Shown here: piece by piece, positions 40,392-48,615 of the stretch
How positions within the stretch are numbered: the first letter of the stretch is position 1
Layout: each line of letters begins with the position of its first letter
Assembly: GCF_026240945.1 (NCBI RefSeq)
Contig: NZ_JAPFPY010000011.1
Coordinates: 1-64,000 of the forward strand
Reading direction: 5' to 3'
DNA from: Mycolicibacterium sp. J2
GTDB lineage: Bacteria > Actinomycetota > Actinomycetes > Mycobacteriales > Mycobacteriaceae
DNA length: 64,000 bases
Position numbers and translations under genes: made by a program
Notes under the pieces: model-generated
Seen by the model: the letters and a program-made list of their open reading frames with translations, nothing else
Database searches by the model: none
Told to the model about the DNA's origin: nothing

Positions 40392-41425
40392 CACTTCCCG
40401 CCGGTGATCGGATTGTCGAAGGGCTGGAACGGCTGCGGGAATGCGGCCATCGCCTTGTCGACATTCGACTTGTCGATCAGTTGGATCGGCGCGACGACGC
40501 GTTCGGGCACCGGCTTCTTGGCCACCAGGTTGACGCAGGCCTGCACCGCCAATTGTCCTTCTGCGTAAGGATATTGGCTGATCGTCCCGGATAGCGTGCC
40601 ATCCTTGACCGCTTGCAGCGCCGCGGTGATGCCGTCGACGGAGATGATCGAGATCTGACCGGACTTCCCGGCATTCTTCACCGCCTGGGCGGCGCCCAGC
40701 CCCATTGTGTCGTTCGCGGCGAAGATGCCGGTGATGCTCGGGTGCGCGCGCAGCAGATCCTGCGTGACGGTGAGCGCGAGGTTCTGGTCGTAGTCGGCCG
40801 GTTGAGTCGCAACGACCTGCAACTTGCCCTGGGTGGCCTCGGTGAAGCCCTTCAGACGGTTGATGCCGTTCTGCTCGCCTGCAATCCCTTGCAGCACCGC
40901 GACGTCACCGTGTCCGCCCATATCGGCCATCAACGCCTCCCCGGCCTGCTTACCGGCCGAGAGGTTGTCCGAGCCGATGAACGAGGCGTACGACACCCCG
41001 GCTGCCTTGGAGGCATCCGCATCGATCTGCGTGTCCAGGTTGAGAATCGGAATGCCCTTCTTGGCGACCGGCACCAGCGGTGTGATGACGTTGGTGGCGT
41101 TGACCGGGACGACTCCGAAGCAGTTGAAGTCCTGGGCGGCCATCGTCGAGATCTTGGTGTTCTCACCGGCCGAGTCCGTCTCGGAGCTGCCCGCCTGCAC
41201 GGTGACTTCCACGCCCTGCTTCTTGCCCTCGGCAATGGCACCGTCGCGCAGCGCCGCCCAGTACGGGTTGGTGAAGTCCCGCGTGACGATCGCGATACGC
41301 GCGCCACTGCTCGAATTGCTCTCGCTCGGCGTGCGATTGCAACCGACGGTGGTTATCGCCAGGGCGCCGCACAGCACGGCGGCCAGGGTGGCGCGACGTT
41401 GCGCCACGCCGAAGGGATTGATCAT
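40391..41425 (-). CDS. Sugar-binding lipoprotein of the ABC transporter
   Basis: A 344-residue periplasmic-binding-protein-type lipoprotein. The signal peptide ends in Thr-Thr-Val-Gly-Cys29 (lipobox), then a Ser-rich linker. The binding domain starts Ile-Ala-Ile-Val-Thr-Arg-Asp-Phe-Thr-Asn-Pro-Tyr-Trp, as in Peripla_BP_4 ribose/galactose/autoinducer-2 binders. Gly-Ile-Phe-Ala-Ala-Asn-Asp-Thr-Met-Gly-Leu is another signature. ATG 41425 has AAAGGA upstream. It captures the sugar outside the membrane and hands it to the permease. Sugar not deducible; Phe, Trp and Asp residues in the first strand suggest a pentose or hexose. Confidence 0.87.
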   Translation of the reverse strand: MINPFGVAQRRATLAAVLCGALAITTVGCNRTPSESNSSSGARIAIVTRDFTNPYWAALRDGAIAEGKKQGVEVTVQAGSSETDSAGENTKISTMAAQDFNCFGVVPVNATNVITPLVPVAKKGIPILNLDTQIDADASKAAGVSYASFIGSDNLSAGKQAGEALMADMGGHGDVAVLQGIAGEQNGINRLKGFTEATQGKLQVVATQPADYDQNLALTVTQDLLRAHPSITGIFAANDTMGLGAAQAVKNAGKSGQISIISVDGITAALQAVKDGTLSGTISQYPYAEGQLAVQACVNLVAKKPVPERVVAPIQLIDKSNVDKAMAAFPQPFQPFDNPITGGK

Positions 41426-41493
41426 TGTGCTTCCTTTCAACGTCGGGTCTCCCCGGTGGAGACCCGGTGCCGGATGAGGTTGGTAGCGGCGGG

Positions 41494-42540
41494 TCAGGCG
41501 GCTCCACCGGTGGATGCGGGACCGCAGGAGCCGCGGCGCACCAGCTGGCACGCCGGCTGGGAGCCGAGCGCCGACTTCCCCGCCAACAGCGCCAGCATCG
41601 CGTCGACGGCCGCGGACGCCAACGCGACGATGGGCTGAGCGATGGCCGTCAAGGGTGGATCGAAGAGGTCGAACCAGGGGGCGTCGTCGAATCCGATCAG
41701 GGACACGTCGCGGGGAACCTGCAATCCCGCCGCCCGCAACCCCTTGAGAGCCCCGACGGCCATCAACCCGTCGGCGGCGAAGATCGCGGTCGGCGGCTGA
41801 CGCCGGGCCAGCAATTGTGCGGTCGCCGTCGCACCGCTGTCCTGCCGGAAGTCGCCTTCGGCCACGGTGATCGACCGGCGTGGTACTCCCCTGCGCGCCA
41901 AGGCTTCCAACAGAAGGTCGCGTCTTTCCTGGCCCACTTGCGTTTGCAGCGGAGGGGCGATGATGCCGATCCGCCGATGACCGAGACCGGTGAGCAGCTC
42001 GGCGACCTCGTCGAGAGCTTCGCGCGCATCGCTGCGCACGATCGGAGACTGGGCCAGGTGCTTGGTCGCCGCGTCGCGGGAGTTCAGGGCCACCGGCCGG
42101 TCCAGCAGCACGATCCGGGCGCCGGTGGCGCCGGCTTGGTGAAGGCCGGGTGTCATGGCTGCGGTGGGGACGACGATGACCCCGTCCACCCGGCGGCCGG
42201 CGAGCAATGCGGACAGGTAGTCGTCCTGACGATCCGGATCCTCGTCACTGTTGCACAGCACCAACGAGTAGCGGTGATGTGCGGCGGCACGCTGAATCTC
42301 GCCGGCCAGCTCGGCGAAGAACGGGTTGGCGACGTCGCTGACGATCAGCCCGATGCTGCGCGTCGAGTCGGTGCGCAGCGCCTGGGCCCCGACGTGCGGG
42401 CGATAGCCCATCTCCTCGGCAATGCGGGTGACCCGTTCTCGGGTGGTGGCAGAGATGCGGGTGCTGCCGGACAGCGCCAGCGACACGGTGGCCGCCGTGA
42501 CGCCCGCCCTTGCGGCGACGTCCTGCATCCTGACGGCCAT
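41494..42540 (-). CDS. LacI-family repressor of the sugar operon
   Basis: A 348-residue LacI-type regulator. HTH: Met-Gln-Asp-Val-Ala-Ala-Arg-Ala-Gly-Val-Thr-Ala-Ala-Thr-Val-Ser-Leu-Ala-Leu-Ser-Gly. The hinge is near Gly-Tyr-Arg-Pro-His, then a periplasmic-binding-protein-like sugar domain. ATG 42540 gives the typical N-terminus and has GAGG upstream; a GTG two codons earlier is possible. As first gene of the operon it sits behind its own operator at 42553-42572 and likely represses the transporter, rbsK and rbsD until the sugar binds. Confidence 0.88.
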   Translation of the reverse strand: MAVRMQDVAARAGVTAATVSLALSGSTRISATTRERVTRIAEEMGYRPHVGAQALRTDSTRSIGLIVSDVANPFFAELAGEIQRAAAHHRYSLVLCNSDEDPDRQDDYLSALLAGRRVDGVIVVPTAAMTPGLHQAGATGARIVLLDRPVALNSRDAATKHLAQSPIVRSDAREALDEVAELLTGLGHRRIGIIAPPLQTQVGQERRDLLLEALARRGVPRRSITVAEGDFRQDSGATATAQLLARRQPPTAIFAADGLMAVGALKGLRAAGLQVPRDVSLIGFDDAPWFDLFDPPLTAIAQPIVALASAAVDAMLALLAGKSALGSQPACQLVRRGSCGPASTGGAA

Positions 42541-42552
42541 GCACACCTCGTT

Positions 42553-42572
42553 GTGTTTAATCGATTAACCAC
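42553..42572. promoter_or_regulatory. LacI-type operator of the sugar operon
   Basis: A 20-bp near-perfect palindrome, GTGT-TTAATCGATTAA-CCAC, with a perfect 12-bp core and one mismatched flanking pair. It lies 13 bases before the LacI-family start codon. LacI-family repressors commonly bind sites centred on a CG step. Autorepression inferred. Confidence 0.72.
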
Positions 42573-42753
42573 ACAGAGGGTGACACAGGTCTCACCCCGA
42601 GTCAATACATCGCGCGCGGGGCGCCATGACGAGTGCAGGTGACTACGGTCGGTTTCGGCAGGAGCCGGCGGCGCTACACAGACGTCGCGTTGCCGCTCAC
42701 CAACGCGCGCCGGACAACGCCCGCCGGCACTGCTGCGCAACGGTTTTCGTGCC

Positions 42754-43695
42754 TCACGATCCGCTCGGTCGAGTCGGCGCGGCGGCGGCGAACGCGTCGG
42801 CCGTGTCCAGCGTGAAATCACCGTGGTCGCTACCGAGGCCCTGGGCCACCAACGCAGCGACGGCGGTGCCCAGCTGCACAGCCGCCACAGGCGGACGGCC
42901 CACACCCATGGCGTACAGGAAGCCCGCGGAGAACGCGTCACCACAGCCGGTGGTGTCGATGACCGGCACGTCGTGCGCCGGGATGTGGCGGCTGGTGCGC
43001 CCTTCGAACAGCACCGCCCCGTCGGCGCCGTCGGTAGCGGCAATCATGCCGACGCCGGCATCGAGGAGGATGTGGGCGCCCTCGGTCAGATCGACCGCCC
43101 CGGTGAAACCGATGACCTGCTCGGCATTCGGTAAGAGATAGTCGCAGTGTGGCAGAGCCGCAGCAATCGCATCGAGGGTGCCAAGGGCGCCCGGCGCAAT
43201 CAGGTCGATGGAGGTGGTGGCGCCGTTCGCCTTGGCATGCAACAAGATTCGCGCGGCGCTTTCGGCGCCGATCAGCTCCGGACCCCCCAGGTGCAGGTGA
43301 TCGGTCTCGGCGACAGCATCCCAGTCGACATCGTCGAGGGTGTAGCCGGGGTTCGCCCCGAGCAGGTGCAGGCTGGGTCGTTCACCGTTGCCTCTGATCG
43401 GGAGCACCGACATCGAGGTCGGCAACTCGGGCTTGCGCACGACCAGGGTGGTGTCGACGCCGGCGCGCCCTAGCAGGGCCAGCAGCAACTCGCCGGTGGC
43501 GTCGGCGCCGATCGCGCCCGCGGTACGTACGGTGGCGCCCAGTTTGGCCAGGGTCAGCGCGGTGCCGGCGGCAGTGCCGGCCGCCGTCACGCGGATGTCC
43601 TCGACCAGTGCGGTCTGCTGCCCGTCGGGGATCGCATCGACGGGACGCACCAGCACGTCGAGGATGTGCGCGCCCATCGTGATGACCTTCATCAT
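42754..43695 (-). CDS. PfkB-family sugar kinase paired with a class II aldolase
   Basis: A 313-residue PfkB-fold kinase distinct from rbsK. It has Met-Gly-Ala-His-Ile-Leu-Asp-Val-Leu at the start, Gly-Thr-Ala-Ala-Gly-Thr-Ala-Leu-Thr-Leu-Ala-Lys-Leu-Gly and catalytic Asp-Thr-Thr-Gly-Cys-Gly-Asp-Ala-Phe-Ser-Ala-Gly. Beside an L-fuculose-1-phosphate-type aldolase, it might phosphorylate a ketose or nucleoside-like sugar that the aldolase then cleaves. ATG 43695 overlaps the aldolase stop (ATGA). End 42754; the LacI operator follows 180 bp later. Substrate unknown. Confidence 0.82.
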   Translation of the reverse strand: MMKVITMGAHILDVLVRPVDAIPDGQQTALVEDIRVTAAGTAAGTALTLAKLGATVRTAGAIGADATGELLLALLGRAGVDTTLVVRKPELPTSMSVLPIRGNGERPSLHLLGANPGYTLDDVDWDAVAETDHLHLGGPELIGAESAARILLHAKANGATTSIDLIAPGALGTLDAIAAALPHCDYLLPNAEQVIGFTGAVDLTEGAHILLDAGVGMIAATDGADGAVLFEGRTSRHIPAHDVPVIDTTGCGDAFSAGFLYAMGVGRPPVAAVQLGTAVAALVAQGLGSDHGDFTLDTADAFAAAAPTRPSGS

Positions 43696-44363
43696 GGCTC
43701 CTCGGACAACGATCGGGGCCGCCCGTAGTGCAGTCGCATGGCGCTGTCGATGACGCCGGCTTGCTGGTCGGCAGACAGGATTCGCGGCGTGCCGAGTGCG
43801 CGTGCGTCGAGATAGACCGCGCAGGCCCACTCCAGCAGCAACGTGTGTTCGACGGCCTGCTCCAGGGTCGGACCGTGGGTGACCGCGCCGTGGTTGGCCA
43901 TCAACGCGGCGTTCCTTCCGGCGAGGGCAGTCGAGACGGCGTCGGCGAGTTCGCGGGTACCGAACGGATGAAACGGTGCGACTTTGGTGGCGCCGCCGAG
44001 CATGAGTTGCTGGTAGTGCAGCACCGGCAGCTCGTCGAGCACGCAGGCCACCGCCGTGGACTTCGGCGCGTGGGTGTGCACCACCGCGCCGGTCTGCGGG
44101 TGGTGCCGGTAGATGTCAAGGTGCAGTTGCAGTTCCGAGGTGGGCGTGAGGTCGCCATCGACGACGGAACCGTCGATGGCGACGACGATCACCTGATCGA
44201 TGGTGATATCGGCCAGCCGGGCACCGGACGCGGTGATCGCCACCCGATCACCGGCACGCACGCTGACGTTGCCGGCACTGCCGATCACCAGACCGGATGC
44301 GGCCAGGTGATGGCATGCCACCGTAATGGCCGCGCGTTCGAGTGCGAGTTGCGCGGCGGTCAC
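43692..44363 (-). CDS. Class II (L-fuculose-phosphate-type) aldolase
   Basis: A 223-residue aldolase. The zinc ligands are His96, His98 (Val-His-Thr-His) and His158 (Ala-Asn-His-Gly). The catalytic Glu is Glu77 in Ser-Glu-Leu-Gln-Leu. Gly-Ser-Ala-Gly-Asn-Val-Ser-Val-Arg binds phosphate. It cleaves a ketose-1-phosphate (fuculose, ribulose or similar) to DHAP and an aldehyde. GTG 44363 is the only reasonable start, though without a strong Shine-Dalgarno. It is the first gene after the divergent TetR operator and is coupled to the PfkB kinase. Confidence 0.83.
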   Translation of the reverse strand: MTAAQLALERAAITVACHHLAASGLVIGSAGNVSVRAGDRVAITASGARLADITIDQVIVVAIDGSVVDGDLTPTSELQLHLDIYRHHPQTGAVVHTHAPKSTAVACVLDELPVLHYQQLMLGGATKVAPFHPFGTRELADAVSTALAGRNAALMANHGAVTHGPTLEQAVEHTLLLEWACAVYLDARALGTPRILSADQQAGVIDSAMRLHYGRPRSLSEEP

Positions 44364-44380
44364 GTCGGCAGCCTAGTACT

Positions 44381-44397
44381 AATCTGAATCAGATTCA
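44381..44397. promoter_or_regulatory. TetR operator between the aldolase operon and its regulator
   Basis: Two overlapping perfect dyads lie here. AATCTGA-A-TCAGATT is at 44381-44395 and TGAATC-A-GATTCA is at 44385-44397. They sit between divergent starts at 44363 and 44420. The AT-rich sequence is unlike its surroundings. Likely site for the TetR protein at 44420. Confidence 0.65.
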
Positions 44398-44419
44398 CGT
44401 TTATGGCGGCGAGGTGACG

Positions 44420-45058
44420 GTGCACGGTTCGCAAATTCCCGAGGCGATGCTGCGACGGATCCCGCGCCAGGCCCGCAGCCGGGAACGCTTGGCACACGTG
44501 TTGGCCACCGCGGATCGGCTGTTGGCCGCGGAGGGGCCGGAGGCGCTGACGACGACGCGGGTGGCCGCCGAGGCCGGGATGTCGGTGGGCGCGGTCTACC
44601 AGTACCTGCCCGACCGGGACGCGATCATCGAGGCGCTGGCGACGTCGTACCTGGCGCGCATCGAGGTGACCATGGCGTCGTTCGTCGCGGCCGCCACCGA
44701 GCAACACCGGGCAGATCCGGTCGGTGCTCTGGTGGATGCGTTCGCCCAGGTGTATCGGTCCGAGAACGGGTTTCGGGCGCTGTGGTTCGGCCGGCACCTG
44801 ACCGAAGCCACCCGCTGCGCCGACCGCGAGTACAAGAGGCGGATGGCGGACATGCTGAGAGAGTTGGTGCTCGCCCAACAGCAGGTGATCGACAGTGCCC
44901 GATTGCCCGACGCCTGCCGGGCTGCCCACCTCATCGCCGACACCCTGCTGCAGGAGGCTTTCCGGGCCGATCCCGAGGGCGACCCGGCCCTGTTGCGGGA
45001 AGCCAAGACCGCGCTACGTGGCTACCTCGCGGCGCTGACCGCCCCAACCCGCCGGTGA
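44420..45058 (+). CDS. TetR-family regulator of the aldolase-kinase operon
   Basis: A 212-residue TetR repressor. The HTH reads Ala-Leu-Thr-Thr-Thr-Arg-Val-Ala-Ala-Glu-Ala-Gly-Met-Ser-Val-Gly-Ala-Val-Tyr-Gln-Tyr-Leu (about residues 40-62). The C-terminal domain is helical. GTG 44420 lies five bases after GAGG; GTG 44414 is an alternative. It diverges from the aldolase gene across the palindromic site 44381-44397. The stop abuts the stop of the convergent secreted-protein gene. Confidence 0.85.
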   Translation: MHGSQIPEAMLRRIPRQARSRERLAHVLATADRLLAAEGPEALTTTRVAAEAGMSVGAVYQYLPDRDAIIEALATSYLARIEVTMASFVAAATEQHRADPVGALVDAFAQVYRSENGFRALWFGRHLTEATRCADREYKRRMADMLRELVLAQQQVIDSARLPDACRAAHLIADTLLQEAFRADPEGDPALLREAKTALRGYLAALTAPTRR

Positions 45059-45445
45059 TCAGGGGTGCGTCAACCCGGGCAAGCAGTTGATGAACAGGAT
45101 GCACGGCGGCGGCGGAGGTGGCGGCGGCCCGGGCGGATTACCGTTGAGCATGACCGGTTTGGTCAACGGGGCGGCCGGATCAAAATGGAATGTGTGGCAG
45201 ACGTTCATGTCCCAGCCCGGGATGGCGTTCATGCCCGAACCGGGGCACCACAGCTGACCGCAATCGCCGTCGGCGTTACATGCGGGCAGCCCCTCGGGCG
45301 GCATGCACGGTGGCACGTTCGCATTCGACGGCGAACATTGCGGGACGGCGTAGGCGGGACCGACAGCCAGCCCGACGGCTGCCGCGGTGAGACCACTGGA
45401 CAGCAGGGTCGCGGCCGCAGCCGCGGCGACAAAGGCTCTACTCAT
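45059..45445 (-). CDS. Small exported Pro/Cys-rich protein
   Basis: A 128-residue protein with a Sec signal peptide (hydrophobic Ala/Val stretch to about residue 33, cleavage near Ala-Tyr-Ala-Val). The mature part contains at least eight Cys and a run of prolines before Pro-Cys-Ile-Leu-Phe-Ile-Asn-Cys-Leu. The Cys pattern suggests several disulfides outside the cell. No known domain. ATG 45445 is preceded by a weak AAAGGG site. Convergent with the TetR gene without a gap. Confidence 0.72.
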   Translation of the reverse strand: MSRAFVAAAAAATLLSSGLTAAAVGLAVGPAYAVPQCSPSNANVPPCMPPEGLPACNADGDCGQLWCPGSGMNAIPGWDMNVCHTFHFDPAAPLTKPVMLNGNPPGPPPPPPPPCILFINCLPGLTHP

Positions 45446-45613
45446 GGGCGCCCTTTCGACGGCGCCGCGACGCGGCGCTGGTGTATCGATCCCCGATACC
45501 GTGCGCCCGGTGGCTTGGCGGATTCTTGGTTTGCGACGACAGACTTCAGGCGCCGACGGCGGCCCACCATTCACCGTAGAAAAGCGCGATACCGAGACCG
45601 CAAGCGATCGCGG

Positions 45614-45823
45614 TCAGACGACCGGCGCCATCGGCGGCTGGGCCGGACCGGGCCACAGCACCGCCTGAGCCACCAGCATGCGGCCATCGCCGAATGTCAC
45701 CGCGGGACCGCCGTGCAGTACGTAACCCAGATCCAACGCCTCGCTGACGCGAACACAGAACGCCGAGTCGTCCGGCCCCGTCAGCACCCGATACCGGGGT
45801 AACCGATCACCCATGTCGGTCAT
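45614..45823 (-). CDS. DUF1737-like small protein
   Basis: A 69-residue protein. It resembles DUF1737: Arg-Tyr-Arg-Val-Leu-Thr-Gly-Pro-Asp-Asp-Ser-Ala-Phe-Cys, then Ala-Leu-Asp-Leu-Gly-Tyr-Val-Leu-His-Gly-Gly-Pro-Ala-Val-Thr-Phe and Ala-Gln-Ala-Val-Leu-Trp-Pro. The family has no known function. ATG 45823 or 45814 (nine bases after GAGG) could be the start; I chose the longer form without certainty. It lies between the exported-protein gene and the peptidase gene, all on the minus strand. Confidence 0.6.
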   Translation of the reverse strand: MTDMGDRLPRYRVLTGPDDSAFCVRVSEALDLGYVLHGGPAVTFGDGRMLVAQAVLWPGPAQPPMAPVV

Positions 45824-45852
45824 CCTCGCATGACACGAAAACGATGCCTCCC

Positions 45853-46821
45853 TCACCCGGAGACCAGGTCACCATCGGTGAATCGCGAAATCGCCAGCCG
45901 GACAGCGGCTGCCATCGTCGGCGTACCCGTGTGTCCTGAATCGTCGATCACCGTGAGCTCGGCATCCGGCCATGCACGGGCGAGTTCCCAGGCGGACAGC
46001 AGCGGCGCCGACAGGTCCAGTCGACCGTGGATGAGTACACCGGGAATGCCGGCAAGTCTGTCGGCACCGCCCAACAGCTGCCCGTCCTCGAGCCAACCGT
46101 GGTGGGCGAAATAGTGCGTGCAGATTCGCACGAAGGCCAACTTCGCGACGTCCGATTTCGCGCCGTACTGCCCCGGGTTACCCCGCACCTCATGGGCGAT
46201 GGCGGCGTCCTCCCAGCGGCACCACGCGCGGGCCGCATGTAATCGCACGTCCAGGTCGGGATGCTCCATCAGTTGGCGGTAGCCCTCGACGAGGTTGCCG
46301 TCACGCAAATACTCCGGGACGGCAGCGCGGAATCGTTCCCACTGCTCGGGCAGCAGCCGCCGCAGCCCGTGGTACAGCCAGTCGATGTCATCGGCGCGCG
46401 TCAAGGTGACCCCGACGGCGATGATGCCCGCCACTCGGTCTGGATACCGCTGTGCGTAGGCCAGCATCAGCGTGCAGGCCCATGAACCACCGTAGAGCAG
46501 CCACCGCTGCACCCCGAGGTGCTGTCGTAGCTTCTCCATATCGGAGAGTAGGTGCTCGGTGGTGTTGACACCCATCGGAGTTGCCGGATCCGCGGCACTC
46601 GGCAGGCTGTCCCCGCACCCGCGCTGGTCGAAGGAGACGATCTGGAAAACGTTGTGGTCTAACGCCTTCGGCGCGTTACGTGAGCGACCACCACCCGGGC
46701 CGCCGTGCACGATCAACACGGTGCGTCCGCCCGTGCAGCCGGCGGCTTCCCAGAAGATCCGATTGCCGTCGCCGACGTCGAGCAGACCGTGACGGCGTTC
46801 CCCATCGCCCACGGATCTCAC
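45853..46821 (-). CDS. Proline-iminopeptidase-like alpha/beta hydrolase
   Basis: A 322-residue peptidase S33 family protein. His-Gly-Gly-Pro-Gly-Gly-Gly is the oxyanion loop, Asp-Gln-Arg-Gly-Cys-Gly-Asp-Ser matches the family's Asp-Gln-Arg-Gly-x-Gly. The nucleophile is Ser in Gly-Gly-Ser-Trp-Ala (the usual Gly-Gly-Ser-Trp-Gly is altered at the last position). Asp-Leu-Ser and Ser-Gly-His supply the acid and base. It removes N-terminal proline or acts as a related arylamidase. GTG 46821 is chosen, with GTG 46812 possible; an ATG at 46854 would leave only 8 bp to the divergent methyltransferase gene. Confidence 0.78.
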   Translation of the reverse strand: MRSVGDGERRHGLLDVGDGNRIFWEAAGCTGGRTVLIVHGGPGGGRSRNAPKALDHNVFQIVSFDQRGCGDSLPSAADPATPMGVNTTEHLLSDMEKLRQHLGVQRWLLYGGSWACTLMLAYAQRYPDRVAGIIAVGVTLTRADDIDWLYHGLRRLLPEQWERFRAAVPEYLRDGNLVEGYRQLMEHPDLDVRLHAARAWCRWEDAAIAHEVRGNPGQYGAKSDVAKLAFVRICTHYFAHHGWLEDGQLLGGADRLAGIPGVLIHGRLDLSAPLLSAWELARAWPDAELTVIDDSGHTGTPTMAAAVRLAISRFTDGDLVSG

Positions 46822-46862
46822 GGTAGTTGACGGGCAAGGCGAGCGTCCTGCCATAGTGTCCC

Positions 46863-47468
46863 ATGCCGCAACCGGGATACGACGCGCTTGCCGACCAGTA
46901 CGCCGCCATGTTTCCCGAGCCCTACCAGACCCCCTTCGAGCGACACGCTGTCGAAGCCTTCGTGGACGTCATCCGGCTGCCCGGCACCGTTGTCGACGTG
47001 GGTTGTGGTCTTGGCCATGTCACCCATGACCTCGCCCGTCGCGGACTCGACGTCCTCGGATGCGACCCGAGTGCCGCCATGCTCACCTTGGCGCGCAACG
47101 CGTACCCGCATCTGCGGTTCATCGACGACGACGCCGCCCTCACCCACGTGGACGATCCCATCGCCGCAATCATTGCCCGCTTCAGCCTGATTCACCTTCC
47201 GCCCGACCGCGTCGCTATGGTCCTGCGATCGTGGGCGTCCCGGCTGCGTCCCGACACACCGGTCCTGATCGCGGTGCAGTCCTCCGATACGCCAGGCCCG
47301 CCAACACGTTTCGACCATGCGGTGGCACCGGCCTGGCGCTGGCATGCCGACGAGCTGGGCCGAGCGCTTTCCGCGGCAGGCTTCGACGAGGACTGGCGCC
47401 TGCTCAACCGTCCCGACGACGTCCACCGCTTCCCCGGCGTCCACCTCCTCGCGCGCCGCCGGTCCTGA
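46863..47468 (+). CDS. Class I SAM-dependent methyltransferase
   Basis: A 201-residue methyltransferase. Motif I reads Val-Val-Asp-Val-Gly-Cys-Gly-Leu-Gly-His-Val-Thr, and Leu-Gly-Cys-Asp-Pro-Ser-Ala-Ala-Met holds the ribose-binding acidic residue. Phe-Ser-Leu-Ile-His-Leu-Pro-Pro-Asp is motif post-II. The methyl acceptor is unknown. It is divergent from the iminopeptidase-like gene. A 120-bp gap separates it from the metallohydrolase gene. Confidence 0.8.
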   Translation: MPQPGYDALADQYAAMFPEPYQTPFERHAVEAFVDVIRLPGTVVDVGCGLGHVTHDLARRGLDVLGCDPSAAMLTLARNAYPHLRFIDDDAALTHVDDPIAAIIARFSLIHLPPDRVAMVLRSWASRLRPDTPVLIAVQSSDTPGPPTRFDHAVAPAWRWHADELGRALSAAGFDEDWRLLNRPDDVHRFPGVHLLARRRS

Positions 47469-47589
47469 TAACCAGGGGCCTGCCGGGTGGCCGCGACATC
47501 GGCGCGGGATGAATCACGGCGCCGGCGGGCGATCTGGCGGTGGACTCGTCGATCGACGAGTTCCGTGAGCGCACGCAGGAGGAGAAAAC

Positions 47590-48498
47590 ATGACCCTGGA
47601 CAACATCACCCGGCCCGCCGGTCTGGACGAGCCGGTCCCGTCCCGGTACGCCGTCAAGGTCGGCGATATCGACGTCACGGTGATCAGCGACGGCGTCCTG
47701 CCCATCACCGCGTCCACGCTGGCCACCAATGCCGCACCCGCCGATCTGGCGGGCTGGCTCGGTGACAATTTCCTGCCGCTCGACGTCATCGACTGGCCAC
47801 TGAACGTGGTGTTGGTAAGTACCGGCGGCCGGACGATACTGGTCGACGCGGGACTGGGCGTGGAGTTCCCGGATTTCCCGCGCGCCGGTCACACGGTCCA
47901 GCGTCTGGAAGCCGCCGGGATCGACCCGGGATCGGTGACCGATGTGGTGCTCACTCACCTGCACATGGACCACGTGGGCGGCCTGCTGACCGAGGGGCTG
48001 AAAGACCGGCTCCGACCCGACCTGCGAATCCATGTCGCGACGCGGGAAGCGGAGTTCTGGACTGCGCCCGACTTCTCGCACACCACCATGCCGGCACCGG
48101 TACCCGCTGCCCTCCGATCCATCGCCGCGCGATTCTTGGACGAGTATCACGGCCACCTGCACACGTTCGAGAAGGAGTACGAACTAGCTCCCGGTGTGCT
48201 TCTCTCACGTACCGGCGGGCACACCCCGGGCCACAGCATCGTCCGGCTGGCGTCCGGCGGCGACCGGTTGACCTTCGCGGGGGATGCGGTGTTCGCACCC
48301 GGGTTCGACAACCCCGAGTGGCACAACGGCTTCGAACACGATCCCGAGGAAGCGGCCCACGTTCGGGTCGCGTTGCTGCGGGAGCTGGCTGCGACCGGCG
48401 AGGCCCTGGTGGCCACCCACCTGCCCTTTCCGTCCGTCTGCCATGTGGCCGCTGCAGGCGACGCGTTCCGCTGTGTACCCGCCCCGTGGGACTTTTGA
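47590..48498 (+). CDS. Metallo-beta-lactamase-fold hydrolase
   Basis: A 302-residue MBL-fold enzyme. The metal site His-Leu-His-Met-Asp-His-Val-Gly-Gly is central, followed by Gly-His-Thr-Pro-Gly-His and Ala-Gly-Asp-Ala-Val-Phe-Ala. The longer N-terminus (Tyr-Ala-Val-Lys-Val-Gly-Asp-Ile-Asp) is typical of actinobacterial AHL-lactonase-like enzymes. Lactone or ester hydrolysis is the probable chemistry. The ATG follows AGGAGGAGAAAAC, one of the strongest Shine-Dalgarnos in the window. Substrate unknown. Confidence 0.8.
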   Translation: MTLDNITRPAGLDEPVPSRYAVKVGDIDVTVISDGVLPITASTLATNAAPADLAGWLGDNFLPLDVIDWPLNVVLVSTGGRTILVDAGLGVEFPDFPRAGHTVQRLEAAGIDPGSVTDVVLTHLHMDHVGGLLTEGLKDRLRPDLRIHVATREAEFWTAPDFSHTTMPAPVPAALRSIAARFLDEYHGHLHTFEKEYELAPGVLLSRTGGHTPGHSIVRLASGGDRLTFAGDAVFAPGFDNPEWHNGFEHDPEEAAHVRVALLRELAATGEALVATHLPFPSVCHVAAAGDAFRCVPAPWDF

Positions 48499-48615
48499 GC
48501 ATGCCCAGCACACCAGGATGCTTAGCGAGGCTGAAAACCGGGTAACACCGCGGGGTCCGATCTGCGAAGCAGCGGCTCAGCTGTGGGCAGCCGTATGAAG
48601 AGAAACGAGCCTCAC

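Noticed and set aside
40098-40568. Plus-strand frame of 156 codons in the permease region
   Set aside because: It overlaps two clear minus-strand transporter genes and is His/Asp/Arg-rich shadow sequence.
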